From Mesorhizobium sp. Root552 (GTDB taxonomy: Bacteria; Pseudomonadota; Alphaproteobacteria; Rhizobiales; Rhizobiaceae): a stretch of DNA of 43,228 nt. The position numbers and the translations under genes are program-made. Location: assembly GCF_001427285.1 (NCBI RefSeq), contig NZ_LMFV01000014.1:10088-53315 (forward strand), in the 5' to 3' direction. This document shows positions 29,481-41,074 of the stretch, piece after piece; position 1 is the first letter of the stretch; the number at the start of each line of letters is the position of its first letter. The notes under the pieces were generated by a model. It searched no databases, had not been told where the DNA came from, and saw only the letters and a list, made by a program, of their open reading frames with translations.

Positions 29481-31079
29481 ATGGCAAGCCGGCAGACGAG
29501 CGCCTGGGACTACATCATCGTCGGGGCCGGTTCGGCCGGCTGCGTGCTTGCCAACCGGTTGAGCGAAGACCCATCGGTGCGAGTGCTGTTGCTGGAGGCG
29601 GGCAGCCGTGACTGGAACCCGATGATCCACATACCCGGCGGTCTCGGCAAGCTGTTCGGTCCGGGCGTGAACTGGCGTTTCCACACCGTGCCGCAGAAAA
29701 ACCTCGACAATCGCGAGATCTGGTATCCGCAGGGCAAGACGCTGGGCGGATCGAGTTCGATCAACGCCATGATCTACATTCGCTGCCAGAAGGAGGATTA
29801 CGACCACTGGGCCGAGCTCGGCAACGCCGGCTGGGGTTACGAGGACATCCTGCCCTATTTCCGCAAGTCCGAGGACAATGACCGGCTGGCCGACCGCTAT
29901 CATGGCGAAGGCGGGCCGCTATGGGTTTCGGACCAGATTTCGCCGCACCCGATCAGCCGCGCCTTCGTGCGCGCGGTGCAGCAATATGGCCTGCCCTACA
30001 ATTCCGATTTCAATGGCGAGACGCCATATGGCGCCGGGCTCTATCAGGTGACCTGCCGCCATGGCCGCCGCCGCTCCGCCGCCGTCTCCTACCTGCATCC
30101 TGTCAAAGCGCGCCGTAACCTGACGGTCAGGACGGGCGCACGCGTGGTGCGCATCGTCGTTGAAGGAGGACGGGCCGTCGGCGTCGAGCTTGCTGAAGGG
30201 CACACGCTGCGGACGGAGCGGGCCGAGCGCGAGGTGCTGGTGGCTAGCGGTGCGATCAACTCGCCACGCCTGCTGATGCTGTCCGGTATCGGGCCTGCAG
30301 ACGAGTTGAAAGCACTTGGCATCAAGCCGGTGCACGAATTGAACGGCGTCGGCAGGAACCTTCAGGACCATCTATGCACAAACGTGCATGTCGGCACCAA
30401 GGAGCGCATCAGCTACGACGGCCATGACAAATTTCCGCGCTCGATCCCGCATGGCATCCAGTGGCTACTCTATCGCAGCGGGCCAGCTGCCTCGGTCATT
30501 GTCGAGGGTGGCGGCTTCTTCAAGAGCGACGGCGCGACCCGGCCTGACCTGCAAATCCACGTTGCGCCGGGTACGGTAGTGCGCGGCGGCCAGACGACGA
30601 TCCCCGGCCATGGCTTCACCGTCAATTCGACCTTCCTGAGACCGGAAAGCCGGGGAACCGTGCGCCTGCGCTCAGCCGATCCCGCAGACGAGCCACTGAT
30701 CGACCCGAATTACCTTGGCGAGGCGAAGGACCGCGCCATGGCGGTCAAGTCGGTCCAGATCATCCGCGAGGTGCTGTCGCAAAGCGCCATTTCCCATCTC
30801 ATCGACAATGAGCGGCTGCCGGGACCCGGAGCCCAGTCGGACGAAGAGATCATGGCCTATGCGCGCCAGTACGCCTGCTGCGACTACCACCCGGTCGGCA
30901 CTTGCAAGATGGGCGTGGACGAAGCCGCAGTCGTCGATCCCAGCTTGAAGGTGCGTGGCATCGAGCGGCTTCGCGTCATCGATGCATCGGTCATGCCGAA
31001 ACTCACCAGCGGCAACACCAACGGCCCGACCATGGCTCTCGCCGAAAAAGGCGCCGATCTGGTCAAGGCAAGCTTATAG
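29481..31079 (+). CDS. GMC-family FAD oxidoreductase 2 (532 aa)
   Basis: The motifs are as in the first GMC protein: YIIVGAGSAGCVLANRLSED, the signature KTLGGSSSINAMIYIRC, and the active-site end CCDYHPVGTCKMG and SGNTNGPTMALAEKGAD. It is closest to choline/alcohol dehydrogenases. ATG 29481 is two bases after the hydratase stop. The pairing of two paralogous GMC genes around a hydratase suggests duplication followed by specialisation. The next gene is an aldehyde dehydrogenase, the natural partner for its product. Confidence 0.92.
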   Translation: MASRQTSAWDYIIVGAGSAGCVLANRLSEDPSVRVLLLEAGSRDWNPMIHIPGGLGKLFGPGVNWRFHTVPQKNLDNREIWYPQGKTLGGSSSINAMIYIRCQKEDYDHWAELGNAGWGYEDILPYFRKSEDNDRLADRYHGEGGPLWVSDQISPHPISRAFVRAVQQYGLPYNSDFNGETPYGAGLYQVTCRHGRRRSAAVSYLHPVKARRNLTVRTGARVVRIVVEGGRAVGVELAEGHTLRTERAEREVLVASGAINSPRLLMLSGIGPADELKALGIKPVHELNGVGRNLQDHLCTNVHVGTKERISYDGHDKFPRSIPHGIQWLLYRSGPAASVIVEGGGFFKSDGATRPDLQIHVAPGTVVRGGQTTIPGHGFTVNSTFLRPESRGTVRLRSADPADEPLIDPNYLGEAKDRAMAVKSVQIIREVLSQSAISHLIDNERLPGPGAQSDEEIMAYARQYACCDYHPVGTCKMGVDEAAVVDPSLKVRGIERLRVIDASVMPKLTSGNTNGPTMALAEKGADLVKASL

Positions 31080-31133
31080 TTGCGCCAACCGGCCGCTCCG
31101 GCAGAGCGGTCACCAAACTCAGGAGCAGAAACG

Positions 31134-32633
31134 ATGGATGCGAAAAGCCCAACCCTTTCCCTGCCGGCCGCGCCACGCGAATTCGGCTTTCATGTCGGTG
31201 GCCGCTGGATTGCAACCGGCAAGCGCGAAACCATGGAGCGGCTCAGCCCCGGCCATGATGTGCCGGTGACGCGCATCACGCTGTGCACGCGCAAGGACCT
31301 CGATGACGCGGTTGCCGTGGCGCGCAAGACCTTCAACAGCCGTGTCTGGTCAGGCATCTCCGGCGCGGACCGGGCAACCGTGCTGCTCAAGGCTGCGGCC
31401 GGCATTCGCGCACGCGCCGAGGAACTAGCCTATTGGGAAACGCTGGAGACCGGCAAGCCAATCTCGCAGTCGCGCGCCGAGATCGAAGGCGCGGCCGGCA
31501 TCTACGAATACGGCGCTGGTGCTGCGCGCTGCCTGCATGGCGACAGCTTCAACAATCTGGGCGACAAGCTGTTCGGCATCGTCACCCGCGAGCCGGTCGG
31601 AGTCGTCGGCCTGATCACGCCCTGGAATTTCCCGTTCTTCATCCTAGCCGAACGCATCCCCTTCATGCTGGCCGCAGGCTGCACAATCGTTGCCAAGCCC
31701 TCCGAGATGACCTCGGCGACCACGCTGATCATGGCCGAGATCCTGACCGAAGCCGGGCTTCCCGACGGTGTCTTCAACGTCGTCACCGGCACCGGGCCGG
31801 AGATCGGCCAGGCAATCACCGAACACATGGGTATCGACCAGGTGTCGTTTACCGGCTCGACGGCCGTTGGCCGGCATGCGCTGCTTGCTTCGGCCAGCAA
31901 CTTCAAGAAGGTCGGGCTCGAACTCGGCGGCAAAAGCCCACAGGTCGTGTTTGCCGATGCCAACCTCGATGACGCCGCCGACGGCGTCGTGTTCGGCATC
32001 TGCCACAATGCCGGCCAGTGTTGCGTCAGTGGCAGCCGGCTTATCGTCGAGAAGTCGGTGGCCGCGGAGTTCGAGAAACTGCTGGTCGAGAAGTTTTCAC
32101 GGGTGCGCATCGGCGATCCGCTCGACCCGCGCACACAACTGGGCGCCATTGTGTCTGCCGCCCATAACGACAAGATCCTCGGCTATATCCGCAAAGGCGG
32201 CGAGGAAGGCGCGCGTCTTGCCTGTGGCGGCGATTCAGTGGCCAGCAAAGCCGGCCGCTTCATCCATCCGACGCTGCTTGCCGACGTCACCAACGACATG
32301 GCCGTGGCGCGTGAGGAGATTTTCGGACCGGTCCTGGCGATGATTACCTTCGAGACGCAGGAGGAGGCGATCGAGCTTGCCAACGACAACGCCTATGGCC
32401 TCGCCGCCAGCGTCTGGAGTTCCAATCTGGACAAGTCGCTTGGCACCATCCGGCGTATCCAGGCCGGGCGCACATGGATCAACACCACGATTACCGGCGG
32501 CCCCGAAATGCCAATCGGCGGCTTCAAGCAGTCGGGCATAGGGCGCGATACCGGCATGTACGGCGTCGAGGAGTATATGGAGGTCAAGTCGATCCATATC
32601 GCCCTCGGCAGCCGCGACCACTGGGTTTCGTAA
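31134..32633 (+). CDS. NAD(P)-dependent aldehyde dehydrogenase (499 aa)
   Basis: The family motifs are complete: the cofactor loop TPWNFPFFILAERI, FTGSTAVGR, catalytic Glu in LELGGKSP, catalytic Cys in AGQCCVSGSRL, EEIFGPV and the end GGFKQSGIGRDTG. The betaine-aldehyde/phenylacetaldehyde dehydrogenase group is the closest by general resemblance. It would convert the aldehyde from the GMC enzymes to an acid, a possible acceptor for the CoA-transferase. AGGAGC lies before ATG 31134. It is the last gene of the cluster and is followed by a terminator. Confidence 0.93.
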   Translation: MDAKSPTLSLPAAPREFGFHVGGRWIATGKRETMERLSPGHDVPVTRITLCTRKDLDDAVAVARKTFNSRVWSGISGADRATVLLKAAAGIRARAEELAYWETLETGKPISQSRAEIEGAAGIYEYGAGAARCLHGDSFNNLGDKLFGIVTREPVGVVGLITPWNFPFFILAERIPFMLAAGCTIVAKPSEMTSATTLIMAEILTEAGLPDGVFNVVTGTGPEIGQAITEHMGIDQVSFTGSTAVGRHALLASASNFKKVGLELGGKSPQVVFADANLDDAADGVVFGICHNAGQCCVSGSRLIVEKSVAAEFEKLLVEKFSRVRIGDPLDPRTQLGAIVSAAHNDKILGYIRKGGEEGARLACGGDSVASKAGRFIHPTLLADVTNDMAVAREEIFGPVLAMITFETQEEAIELANDNAYGLAASVWSSNLDKSLGTIRRIQAGRTWINTTITGGPEMPIGGFKQSGIGRDTGMYGVEEYMEVKSIHIALGSRDHWVS

Positions 32634-32697
32634 CGGCCATTTCCAAGTACATGCGGTACGGTGGCAGATATTGATCAATCTGCCCCTCGCACAAAAG

Positions 32698-32721
32698 AAA
32701 AGCCGGGCGAGCCCGGCTTTT
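32698..32721. terminator. Shared terminator between catabolic cluster and hupB
   Basis: AAAAGCCGGG and CCCGGCTTTT form a symmetrical stem with A-run and T-run, so it can stop the plus-strand aldehyde dehydrogenase message and the minus-strand hupB message. Confidence 0.85.
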
Positions 32722-32743
32722 CAGGAATTGCGATGAAAGCGGA

Positions 32744-33016
32744 TTAATTGACCGCGTCCTTCAAGCCCTTGCCGGCAGAGAACTTCGGCACGGTACGGGC
32801 CGGAATCTTGACCTCTGCGCCGGTCTGAGGATTGCGGCCGGTGGAAGCAGCACGCTTGGACACGGTGAAATTTCCAAAGCCGACAAGCCGGACATCGCCG
32901 CCCTTCTTCAATTCGCCGGTGATGACGGAAAATACCGCATCAACCGCCGACTGCGCGTCACCCTTCGAAATTTTCGCGGCATCGGCGACAGCGGACACCA
33001 GTTCGTTCTTGTTCAT
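32744..33016 (-). CDS. hupB: DNA-binding protein HU (90 aa)
   Basis: The sequence MNKNELVSAVADAAKISKGD, then the DNA-binding arm region GFGNFTVSKRAASTGRNPQT and ARTVPKFSAGKGLKDAV, is that of a typical 90-residue HU subunit. It compacts and bends DNA in the nucleoid. The start at 33016 fits the universal length; a longer frame to 33208 is untranslated leader. It follows lon, as in many alphaproteobacteria, but with a terminator between, so it has its own promoter. Confidence 0.97.
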   Translation of the reverse strand: MNKNELVSAVADAAKISKGDAQSAVDAVFSVITGELKKGGDVRLVGFGNFTVSKRAASTGRNPQTGAEVKIPARTVPKFSAGKGLKDAVN

Positions 33017-33156
33017 ATAGTTTCCCTTCCATGAGAAAACCGGGACGAAAGACTCATCCGGCAGGAAACGGACTTTAAGAAGAAGAGTTGCAGCAACCAA
33101 GCAAAATTGCGCCGCAAACACCGAGAAATCCCCTGTTTTCCGGGCTTTTGATGCCA

Positions 33157-33181
33157 AAAACCGGGCGCGAGGCCCGGTTTT
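33157..33181 (-). terminator. Terminator of lon
   Basis: AAAACCGGGC and GCCCGGTTTT flank a five-base loop, 30 bases after the lon stop on the minus strand. Confidence 0.85.
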
Positions 33182-33211
33182 AGGTTTATCGCAATGCAGC
33201 GTTAGCAATTG

Positions 33212-35623
<2,412 letters not shown>

Positions 35624-35839
35624 TGTCAAACCTTTCCTTCACGACCGCTCATTAGCCAATCGCGAATCCTATATTAACGACCGCGGGTCGTTCCGCCTAC
35701 CACCGATTGTCGCCGGAGATTTACAGCACAGAATGCGGCCCGGGGCCTTCCACAGTTAGTTGGATACATATGCACGAAAGATCAAGGTCCAGTTCATTCG
35801 TATAGCCGGCTGATCTGCCCTATTCCGGTCCATGATAGC

Positions 35840-35866
35840 AAAACGGCGCCTCGCGGCGCCGTTTTT
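35840..35866 (-). terminator. Terminator of clpX
   Basis: AAAACGGCGCC and GGCGCCGTTTT flank a TCGC loop, with the T-run on both strands, 20 bases after the clpX stop. It should separate clpX from lon. Confidence 0.85.
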
Positions 35867-35885
35867 CAAAGCCATCCGGGCAAAA

Positions 35886-37166
35886 TCAGGCGCTGACGTT
35901 GCCCTTCTTCTCCTTGGTCTCGGAGTAGATATAGAGCGGACGGGCATTTCCGGATACGACTTCCTCCGAAATGACGACCTCACGCACCCCTTCGAGGGCT
36001 GGCAATTCGAACATGGTGTCGAGCAGGATCGCTTCCATGATCGAACGCAGGCCGCGTGCGCCTGTCTTGCGCTCGATGGCGCGCTTGGCGATGGCCGAAA
36101 GCGCATTCTCGTGGAAGGTCAGGTCGACATTCTCCATCTCGAACAGGCGCTGATACTGCTTGACGAGAGCGTTCTTCGGCTCGGTCAGGATCTGGATCAG
36201 GGCCGGCTCATCGAGGTCTTCCAGCGTCGCCAGCACAGGCAGACGGCCGACGAATTCCGGGATCAGGCCGAACTTCAGCAGATCCTCTGGCTCAACCAGA
36301 CGGAAGATTTCGCCGCTGCGCCGATCTTCAGGCGAGGCAACCGTCGCGCCAAAGCCGATCGAGGTCTTGCGGCCACGGTCGGAGATGATCTTGTCGAGGC
36401 CGGCAAACGCACCACCGCAGATGAACAGGATGTTGGCGGTATCGACCTGCAGGAACTCCTGCTGCGGATGCTTCCTGCCGCCCTGCGGCGGCACCGAGGC
36501 AACCGTGCCTTCCATGATCTTCAACAGCGCCTGCTGCACGCCCTCGCCCGACACGTCGCGCGTGATCGACGGATTGTCCGACTTGCGGGAAATCTTGTCG
36601 ATCTCGTCGATGTAGACGATACCCCTTTGGGCACGTTCCACATTGTAGTCGGCGGACTGCAACAGCTTGAGGATGATGTTTTCGACATCTTCACCGACAT
36701 AGCCCGCTTCGGTCAGCGTCGTGGCGTCGGCCATGGTGAAGGGCACGTCGATGATGCGAGCCAGCGTCTGGGCCAGCAGCGTCTTGCCGCAGCCGGTTGG
36801 GCCGATCAGAAGGATGTTCGACTTCGCCAATTCGACGTCGTTGCTCTTTCCGGCGTGAGCCAGGCGCTTGTAATGGTTGTGAACGGCAACCGACAGGACG
36901 CGCTTGGCGTAGGGTTGGCCGATCACGTAGTCGTCGAGGACTTTCAGGATCTCCTGCGGTGTCGGCACGCCCTCGCGCGACTTCACCATCGAGGTCTTGT
37001 TCTCCTCGCGGATGATGTCCATGCACAGTTCGACGCACTCGTCGCAGATGAAGACCGTTGGACCGGCGATCAGTTTGCGTACTTCATGCTGGCTCTTGCC
37101 ACAGAACGAGCAATAAAGCGTGTTCTTGGAGTCGCCGCCGCCGCCACCGTTGCTGACCTTGCTCAT
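35886..37166 (-). CDS. clpX: ClpX, ATP-dependent unfoldase of ClpXP (426 aa)
   Basis: An N-terminal zinc-binding domain ([12 protein letters not shown], then CDECVELC) precedes the AAA+ module with Walker [13 protein letters not shown], Walker [12 protein letters not shown], the pore loop [10 protein letters not shown] and the ClpP-contact IGF tripeptide ([10 protein letters not shown]). It feeds substrates to ClpP. The gap to clpP (37167-37454) is 288 bases and seems to hold the clpX promoter, so the two genes are not one tight operon. Confidence 0.97.
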   Translation of the reverse strand: MSKVSNGGGGGDSKNTLYCSFCGKSQHEVRKLIAGPTVFICDECVELCMDIIREENKTSMVKSREGVPTPQEILKVLDDYVIGQPYAKRVLSVAVHNHYKRLAHAGKSNDVELAKSNILLIGPTGCGKTLLAQTLARIIDVPFTMADATTLTEAGYVGEDVENIILKLLQSADYNVERAQRGIVYIDEIDKISRKSDNPSITRDVSGEGVQQALLKIMEGTVASVPPQGGRKHPQQEFLQVDTANILFICGGAFAGLDKIISDRGRKTSIGFGATVASPEDRRSGEIFRLVEPEDLLKFGLIPEFVGRLPVLATLEDLDEPALIQILTEPKNALVKQYQRLFEMENVDLTFHENALSAIAKRAIERKTGARGLRSIMEAILLDTMFELPALEGVREVVISEEVVSGNARPLYIYSETKEKKGNVSA

Positions 37167-37454
37167 CTTCCAGTCCTTTCATGACCGCCCGCCGATGGTT
37201 TGGCTGACAGGACGCGTACCTAGTCTAGCGCGGGGATCCGCCGCCGCCACCCTTCTGGCGCCCGCAACGTATTCCGTACGAAACACAAATCAGAAAACGT
37301 GGCAATGACTCCCTAAGCCCAGCTTGAAACTAAGCCGTCGAAAATCAACATTGCCTTAACGTAGGCAATCGCAGGGGCCGAGGGAACAGCAAATTGTGGC
37401 CGAAATGCCGCAAATGGCCGTAAAAGCACGCCTTTGTGAGGTAGCGCCCTGCCA

Positions 37455-38087
37455 TCAATCCTGAGTAGCTGCCTCAGCGGCTTCACGCGACGAAATGACC
37501 TTGTCGATCAGGCCGAACTCCTTGGCCTCGTCCGCAGTCATGAAATGGTCGCGATCAAGCGTCTTTTCAATCGTCTCGTAGTCCTTGCCGGTGTGGGTGA
37601 CATAGACCTCGTTGAGGCGGCGCTTCAACTTGATGATGTCCTGGGCATGGCGCTCGATGTCCGATGCCTGACCCTGGAAACCGCCGGAAGGCTGGTGAAC
37701 CATGATGCGGGCGTTCGGCGTTGCAAAGCGCATGTCCTTGTGACCAGCCGTCAAAAGCAGTGAGCCCATCGAGGCCGCCTGGCCGATGCACAGGGTCGAC
37801 ACAGCAGGCTTAATGAACTGCATGGTGTCGTAGATAGCCATGCCCGAGGTCACCACGCCGCCCGGGGAGTTGATGTAGAGGTTGATTTCCTTCTTGGGGT
37901 TCTCAGCTTCCAGAAACAGCAACTGGGCGCATACCAGCGTCGCCATGCCGTCTTCCACCGGACCGGTGATGAAGATGATGCGTTCCTTCAACAACCGCGA
38001 GAAAATGTCGTAGGCGCGTTCGCCACGGTTGGTTTGCTCGACCACCATCGGAACGAGGTTCATGTAGGTTTCGATCGGGTTCTTCAT
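37455..38087 (-). CDS. clpP: ClpP, proteolytic subunit (210 aa)
   Basis: The catalytic triad is visible: Ser in [11 protein letters not shown], His in [10 protein letters not shown] and Asp in the region [10 protein letters not shown]. The start [20 protein letters not shown] at 38087 gives the usual length with a short leader; an upstream frame to 38192 looks non-coding. It forms the 14-subunit chamber used by ClpX and ClpA. The region 38088-38250 upstream should hold its promoter. Confidence 0.97.
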   Translation of the reverse strand: MKNPIETYMNLVPMVVEQTNRGERAYDIFSRLLKERIIFITGPVEDGMATLVCAQLLFLEAENPKKEINLYINSPGGVVTSGMAIYDTMQFIKPAVSTLCIGQAASMGSLLLTAGHKDMRFATPNARIMVHQPSGGFQGQASDIERHAQDIIKLKRRLNEVYVTHTGKDYETIEKTLDRDHFMTADEAKEFGLIDKVISSREAAEAATQD

Positions 38088-38250
38088 GTACTGTCCCTTT
38101 GGCGAGGTGGTCCGGCGTTGGAATCGAGAGGCCGGGCAGAATCGGTGTTTATCGTCGCACCGTAAATAGGATGCCGCCTCACCCTTGCGCAAGGCCGACC
38201 CTTCTGCGGGCGTTGTTAAGGTTGCCAGTTAACGAAGCCGGCAGGCCTTG

Positions 38251-39351
38251 TCATTCGACTTCAGCTCGCAGCCAGCGCTTCAGGCCGTCTATATTGCCGC
38301 TGTCCACGCCCGCCGCCACACGCCGGCCAACTGCCGCGCCAAACTTGTAGCCATGCCCCGAACATGGCGATACTACGAGGCACTTGCCAAACTCGCGCGC
38401 CAGGAACTTCTCGTCTGCCGTGAAGATATAGGCGCATGTCACAAGCTCGATCACCTTGTAATCCTTCGCCCGCTCAATCGGCGGCTGGAAGATGTCGCGC
38501 AAAGCCTCGGCCTCGCCTTCCACCGGCTGGCGGTTCCAGTCGGCATCGCTGCTTTCCACCTTGTGGATGTTGGCGCCGAACTTCAGGCCGGTTCCGCGCG
38601 TCGGCGGAATGATATAGCCGTCGATGCCGTCGACTGCGAGAATGACCGGCGCCGCCTCCCAGACCGCCTTGAGGTCTGCCGGCGGCTCCAGATAGACGAC
38701 AGCAGTACGATAAGCGGTCAACTCCGCGCCAAGCTCGGGAAAGAGCTTCAGGACCCAGGCTCCGGCAGTGACCACAATGCGGTCGGCTTGCATTGTTTCG
38801 CCGCTTGCCAAGGTGACCCGGCCAGCGTCCGGATCGACTTTGGTCACCTTGCTGTGTTCATAGACATTGACGCCGTGCTTTCGCAGCCAGCCGACGAGGC
38901 CGGAGGCAACGCGCCGGCAATGAAGCGCACCGCCATCGGGCGAACAAAAGGCGTAGCGGAAGGAGCCCGCCTCAAGGAACGGCCAGCGCTTTACCGCCGC
39001 ATCCGCATCCAGCAAATCGATCGGAAAGCCACCGGCTTCCATGCCCTCGCGGTATTCTTCGGCCTTGTCGCCCGGCTCACGCGACACGCACAGAAAACCG
39101 CGCTGATCGAGATGGTTTTCGCCGATGTCGGCCCAAACCTCGTCCCATGCCTCATAGGCCTCGGTGATGAGTTGGCCATATCCGGCACCGGCGCGATACG
39201 CGCGGCGGATGATGCGGTGATGATCGCCGGAAGCCGCCAGCGGGTTGGGAATTGGACCCTGCTCGACAATGGAAACGCTGTGACCACGCTTGGCCAGCGA
39301 CCACGCCGTAGACAGGCCGGCTATCCCGGCCCCCACCACGATCACCTGCAT
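38251..39351 (-). CDS. FAD-dependent amine oxidase, sarcosine-oxidase-like (366 aa)
   Basis: The N-terminal dinucleotide motif is VIVVGAGIAGLSTAWSLAKR. The C-terminal part reads ELVTCAYIFTADEKF and SPCSGHGYKFGAAVG. The Cys in VTCAY aligns by eye with Cys315 of monomeric sarcosine oxidase, which binds FAD covalently, and the SGHGYKF loop is also typical. Such enzymes oxidise N-methyl amino acids or related secondary amines. It is divergent from the P450 gene and upstream of clpP on the same strand, with no evident functional link to it. Confidence 0.87.
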   Translation of the reverse strand: MQVIVVGAGIAGLSTAWSLAKRGHSVSIVEQGPIPNPLAASGDHHRIIRRAYRAGAGYGQLITEAYEAWDEVWADIGENHLDQRGFLCVSREPGDKAEEYREGMEAGGFPIDLLDADAAVKRWPFLEAGSFRYAFCSPDGGALHCRRVASGLVGWLRKHGVNVYEHSKVTKVDPDAGRVTLASGETMQADRIVVTAGAWVLKLFPELGAELTAYRTAVVYLEPPADLKAVWEAAPVILAVDGIDGYIIPPTRGTGLKFGANIHKVESSDADWNRQPVEGEAEALRDIFQPPIERAKDYKVIELVTCAYIFTADEKFLAREFGKCLVVSPCSGHGYKFGAAVGRRVAAGVDSGNIDGLKRWLRAEVE

Positions 39352-39482
39352 GAATATCCCTTTCGCCCTCTGGTCGGTCGCTCACCATACGGACTGGCGC
39401 ATGGCAGGCAAGATTTGGCCCAACAGATTGCCTCGCATCTGGCCCCATTCCTCTTTCCCGCCCGCCGTTCTATTGCTTGGCG

Positions 39483-40733
39483 ATGCTGGCAAATCCGCCC
39501 ACCTATCTTGCCTATGACCCGGCCACGCGCCGCGTGCGGCTCGACCCGCATGAGCCGGCCTTCGTGCAGAATCCGTACGAGGCCTATCGCTGGCTGCATG
39601 GCGCAAGCCCGGCCTTCTTCTGGGAGGATTTCGGCTTCTGGTGCCTCGGCGGCTTCGACAGCGTCAACCGGCTGCTGCGCGACCGGCGCTTCGGCCGCCA
39701 GAATCCCGGCGGAGTTCCTGACACGCGCGGAACGGCGACGGACAGGCGGCATCTTGCGGCTTTCGATGCCATCGAGGCCAATTCGCTGCTCGAACTGGAG
39801 CCGCCGGTGCATACGCGGCTCAGGACGCTGGTCAACCGCGCCTTCGTCTCTCGCCAGGTCGAACGTCTGAGGCCGCGTATCGAAGTACTTGCCAACGAGC
39901 TGATCGACCGCTTCGAGCCGCACGCGCCAGTCGATCTCCTGAGTGCCTACGCCGCGCCGCTGCCTATCACCATCATCGCCGAAATGCTCGGCGTTCCCGT
40001 CGAAATGGGACCGCAACTGCTCGACTGGTCGCACCAGATGGTGGCGATGTACATGCATGGCCGCACGCGCGAGGTGGAGGAGACGGCCAACAGGGCTGCG
40101 AACGATTTCGCCGATTTCCTCAGGCGACATGCGAAGGAACGGCGACAAAATCCCGGCGACGACCTGTTGTCGCTTTTGATATCGGCGCAGGAAGATGGCC
40201 AGAGGCTCTCGGAAGACGAACTCATTTCTTCAACCATCCTCCTGCTCAATGCCGGCCATGAAGCCACGGTACACCAGACCGGCAATGGTGTGCGTACGAT
40301 CCTTGCCCAGGGCGGCGATCCACGGCGCTTCTTCACCTCTCCCGAAGCCACCGCAAAGGTGGTGGAGGAATGCGTGCGCATCGATGCGCCGCTGCACATG
40401 TTCACGCGCTATGCCTATGAGGAACTGGAGATTGCGCCGGGCGTGACGCTCAAGCCGGGCGATCTGGTCGGACTGCTGCTTGGCATGGCCAACTATGATC
40501 CGTTGGCATTTGCAGAACCGGAAGCGTTTTCACCCGAGCGGACAGACCAGAAGAACGTGACGTTCGGAGCCGGTATTCACTTCTGCGTCGGCGCTCCGCT
40601 TGCCCGGCTGGAATTGCAGGTGTCGCTGAAAACCCTGTTCGACCGCCTGCCCCATTTGCAGCTTGCCGAGACGCCGCGCTTTCGCGACACCTATCATTTC
40701 CACGGGCTGGAGACGCTCAACATCAAAGCTTGA
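39483..40733 (+). CDS. Cytochrome P450 (416 aa)
   Basis: The haem-binding loop FGAGIHFCVGAPLAR near residue 360, the I-helix AGHEATVHQ and the ExxR region (EECVRIDAPLHMF, with the later R of the K-helix) identify a soluble bacterial class I P450. It needs a ferredoxin and reductase, not seen here. ATG 39483 is used; the TTG two codons upstream is possible and no clear ribosome site is present. Its end overlaps the convergent cupin gene by 11 bases. Divergence from the amine oxidase gene hints at shared control. Confidence 0.93.
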   Translation: MLANPPTYLAYDPATRRVRLDPHEPAFVQNPYEAYRWLHGASPAFFWEDFGFWCLGGFDSVNRLLRDRRFGRQNPGGVPDTRGTATDRRHLAAFDAIEANSLLELEPPVHTRLRTLVNRAFVSRQVERLRPRIEVLANELIDRFEPHAPVDLLSAYAAPLPITIIAEMLGVPVEMGPQLLDWSHQMVAMYMHGRTREVEETANRAANDFADFLRRHAKERRQNPGDDLLSLLISAQEDGQRLSEDELISSTILLLNAGHEATVHQTGNGVRTILAQGGDPRRFFTSPEATAKVVEECVRIDAPLHMFTRYAYEELEIAPGVTLKPGDLVGLLLGMANYDPLAFAEPEAFSPERTDQKNVTFGAGIHFCVGAPLARLELQVSLKTLFDRLPHLQLAETPRFRDTYHFHGLETLNIKA

Positions 40734-41073
40734 TGACATACTCCTTGCGAGTCGTTTCAAGCACTTCCCAGCTTCCCTTGAAGCCGGGCCTGAGGATGAA
40801 GCTGTCGCCGGCTTTCACGGTGCGGGCCTCTCCGCCGTCCTCGGCAATCACCGAGACGCCGGAGAGGATATGGCAGAATTCCCATTCGTCATATTCGATG
40901 CGCCATTTGCCGGGGGTCGCTTCCCAGATGCCGGCATAAAGGCCGCCATCGCGTTCCTCGACATTCCATGTGCGGAATGTCGGATTGCCCGAAATCAGGC
41001 GGCCTTCAGCCGGCGCACCCTGTTCGGGCGCGACGGCTGCGGGATCGACGGAAACGAACCGGGGCTCGGCCAT
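40723..41073 (-). CDS. Small cupin protein (DUF861/EutQ-like, 116 aa)
   Basis: The core strands read YAGIWEATPGKWRIEYDEWE, FCHILSGVSVIAEDGG and GDSFILRPGFKGSWEVLETT, the pattern of the cupin_3 family. The usual metal His residues are partly replaced (E, H). Its role may be in binding a small organic acid or amine. The ATG follows the sulfhydrylase stop by one base, so it is co-translated with it. The longer frame to 41157 is a shadow. Confidence 0.8.
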   Translation of the reverse strand: MAEPRFVSVDPAAVAPEQGAPAEGRLISGNPTFRTWNVEERDGGLYAGIWEATPGKWRIEYDEWEFCHILSGVSVIAEDGGEARTVKAGDSFILRPGFKGSWEVLETTRKEYVIKL

Positions 41074-41074
41074 G

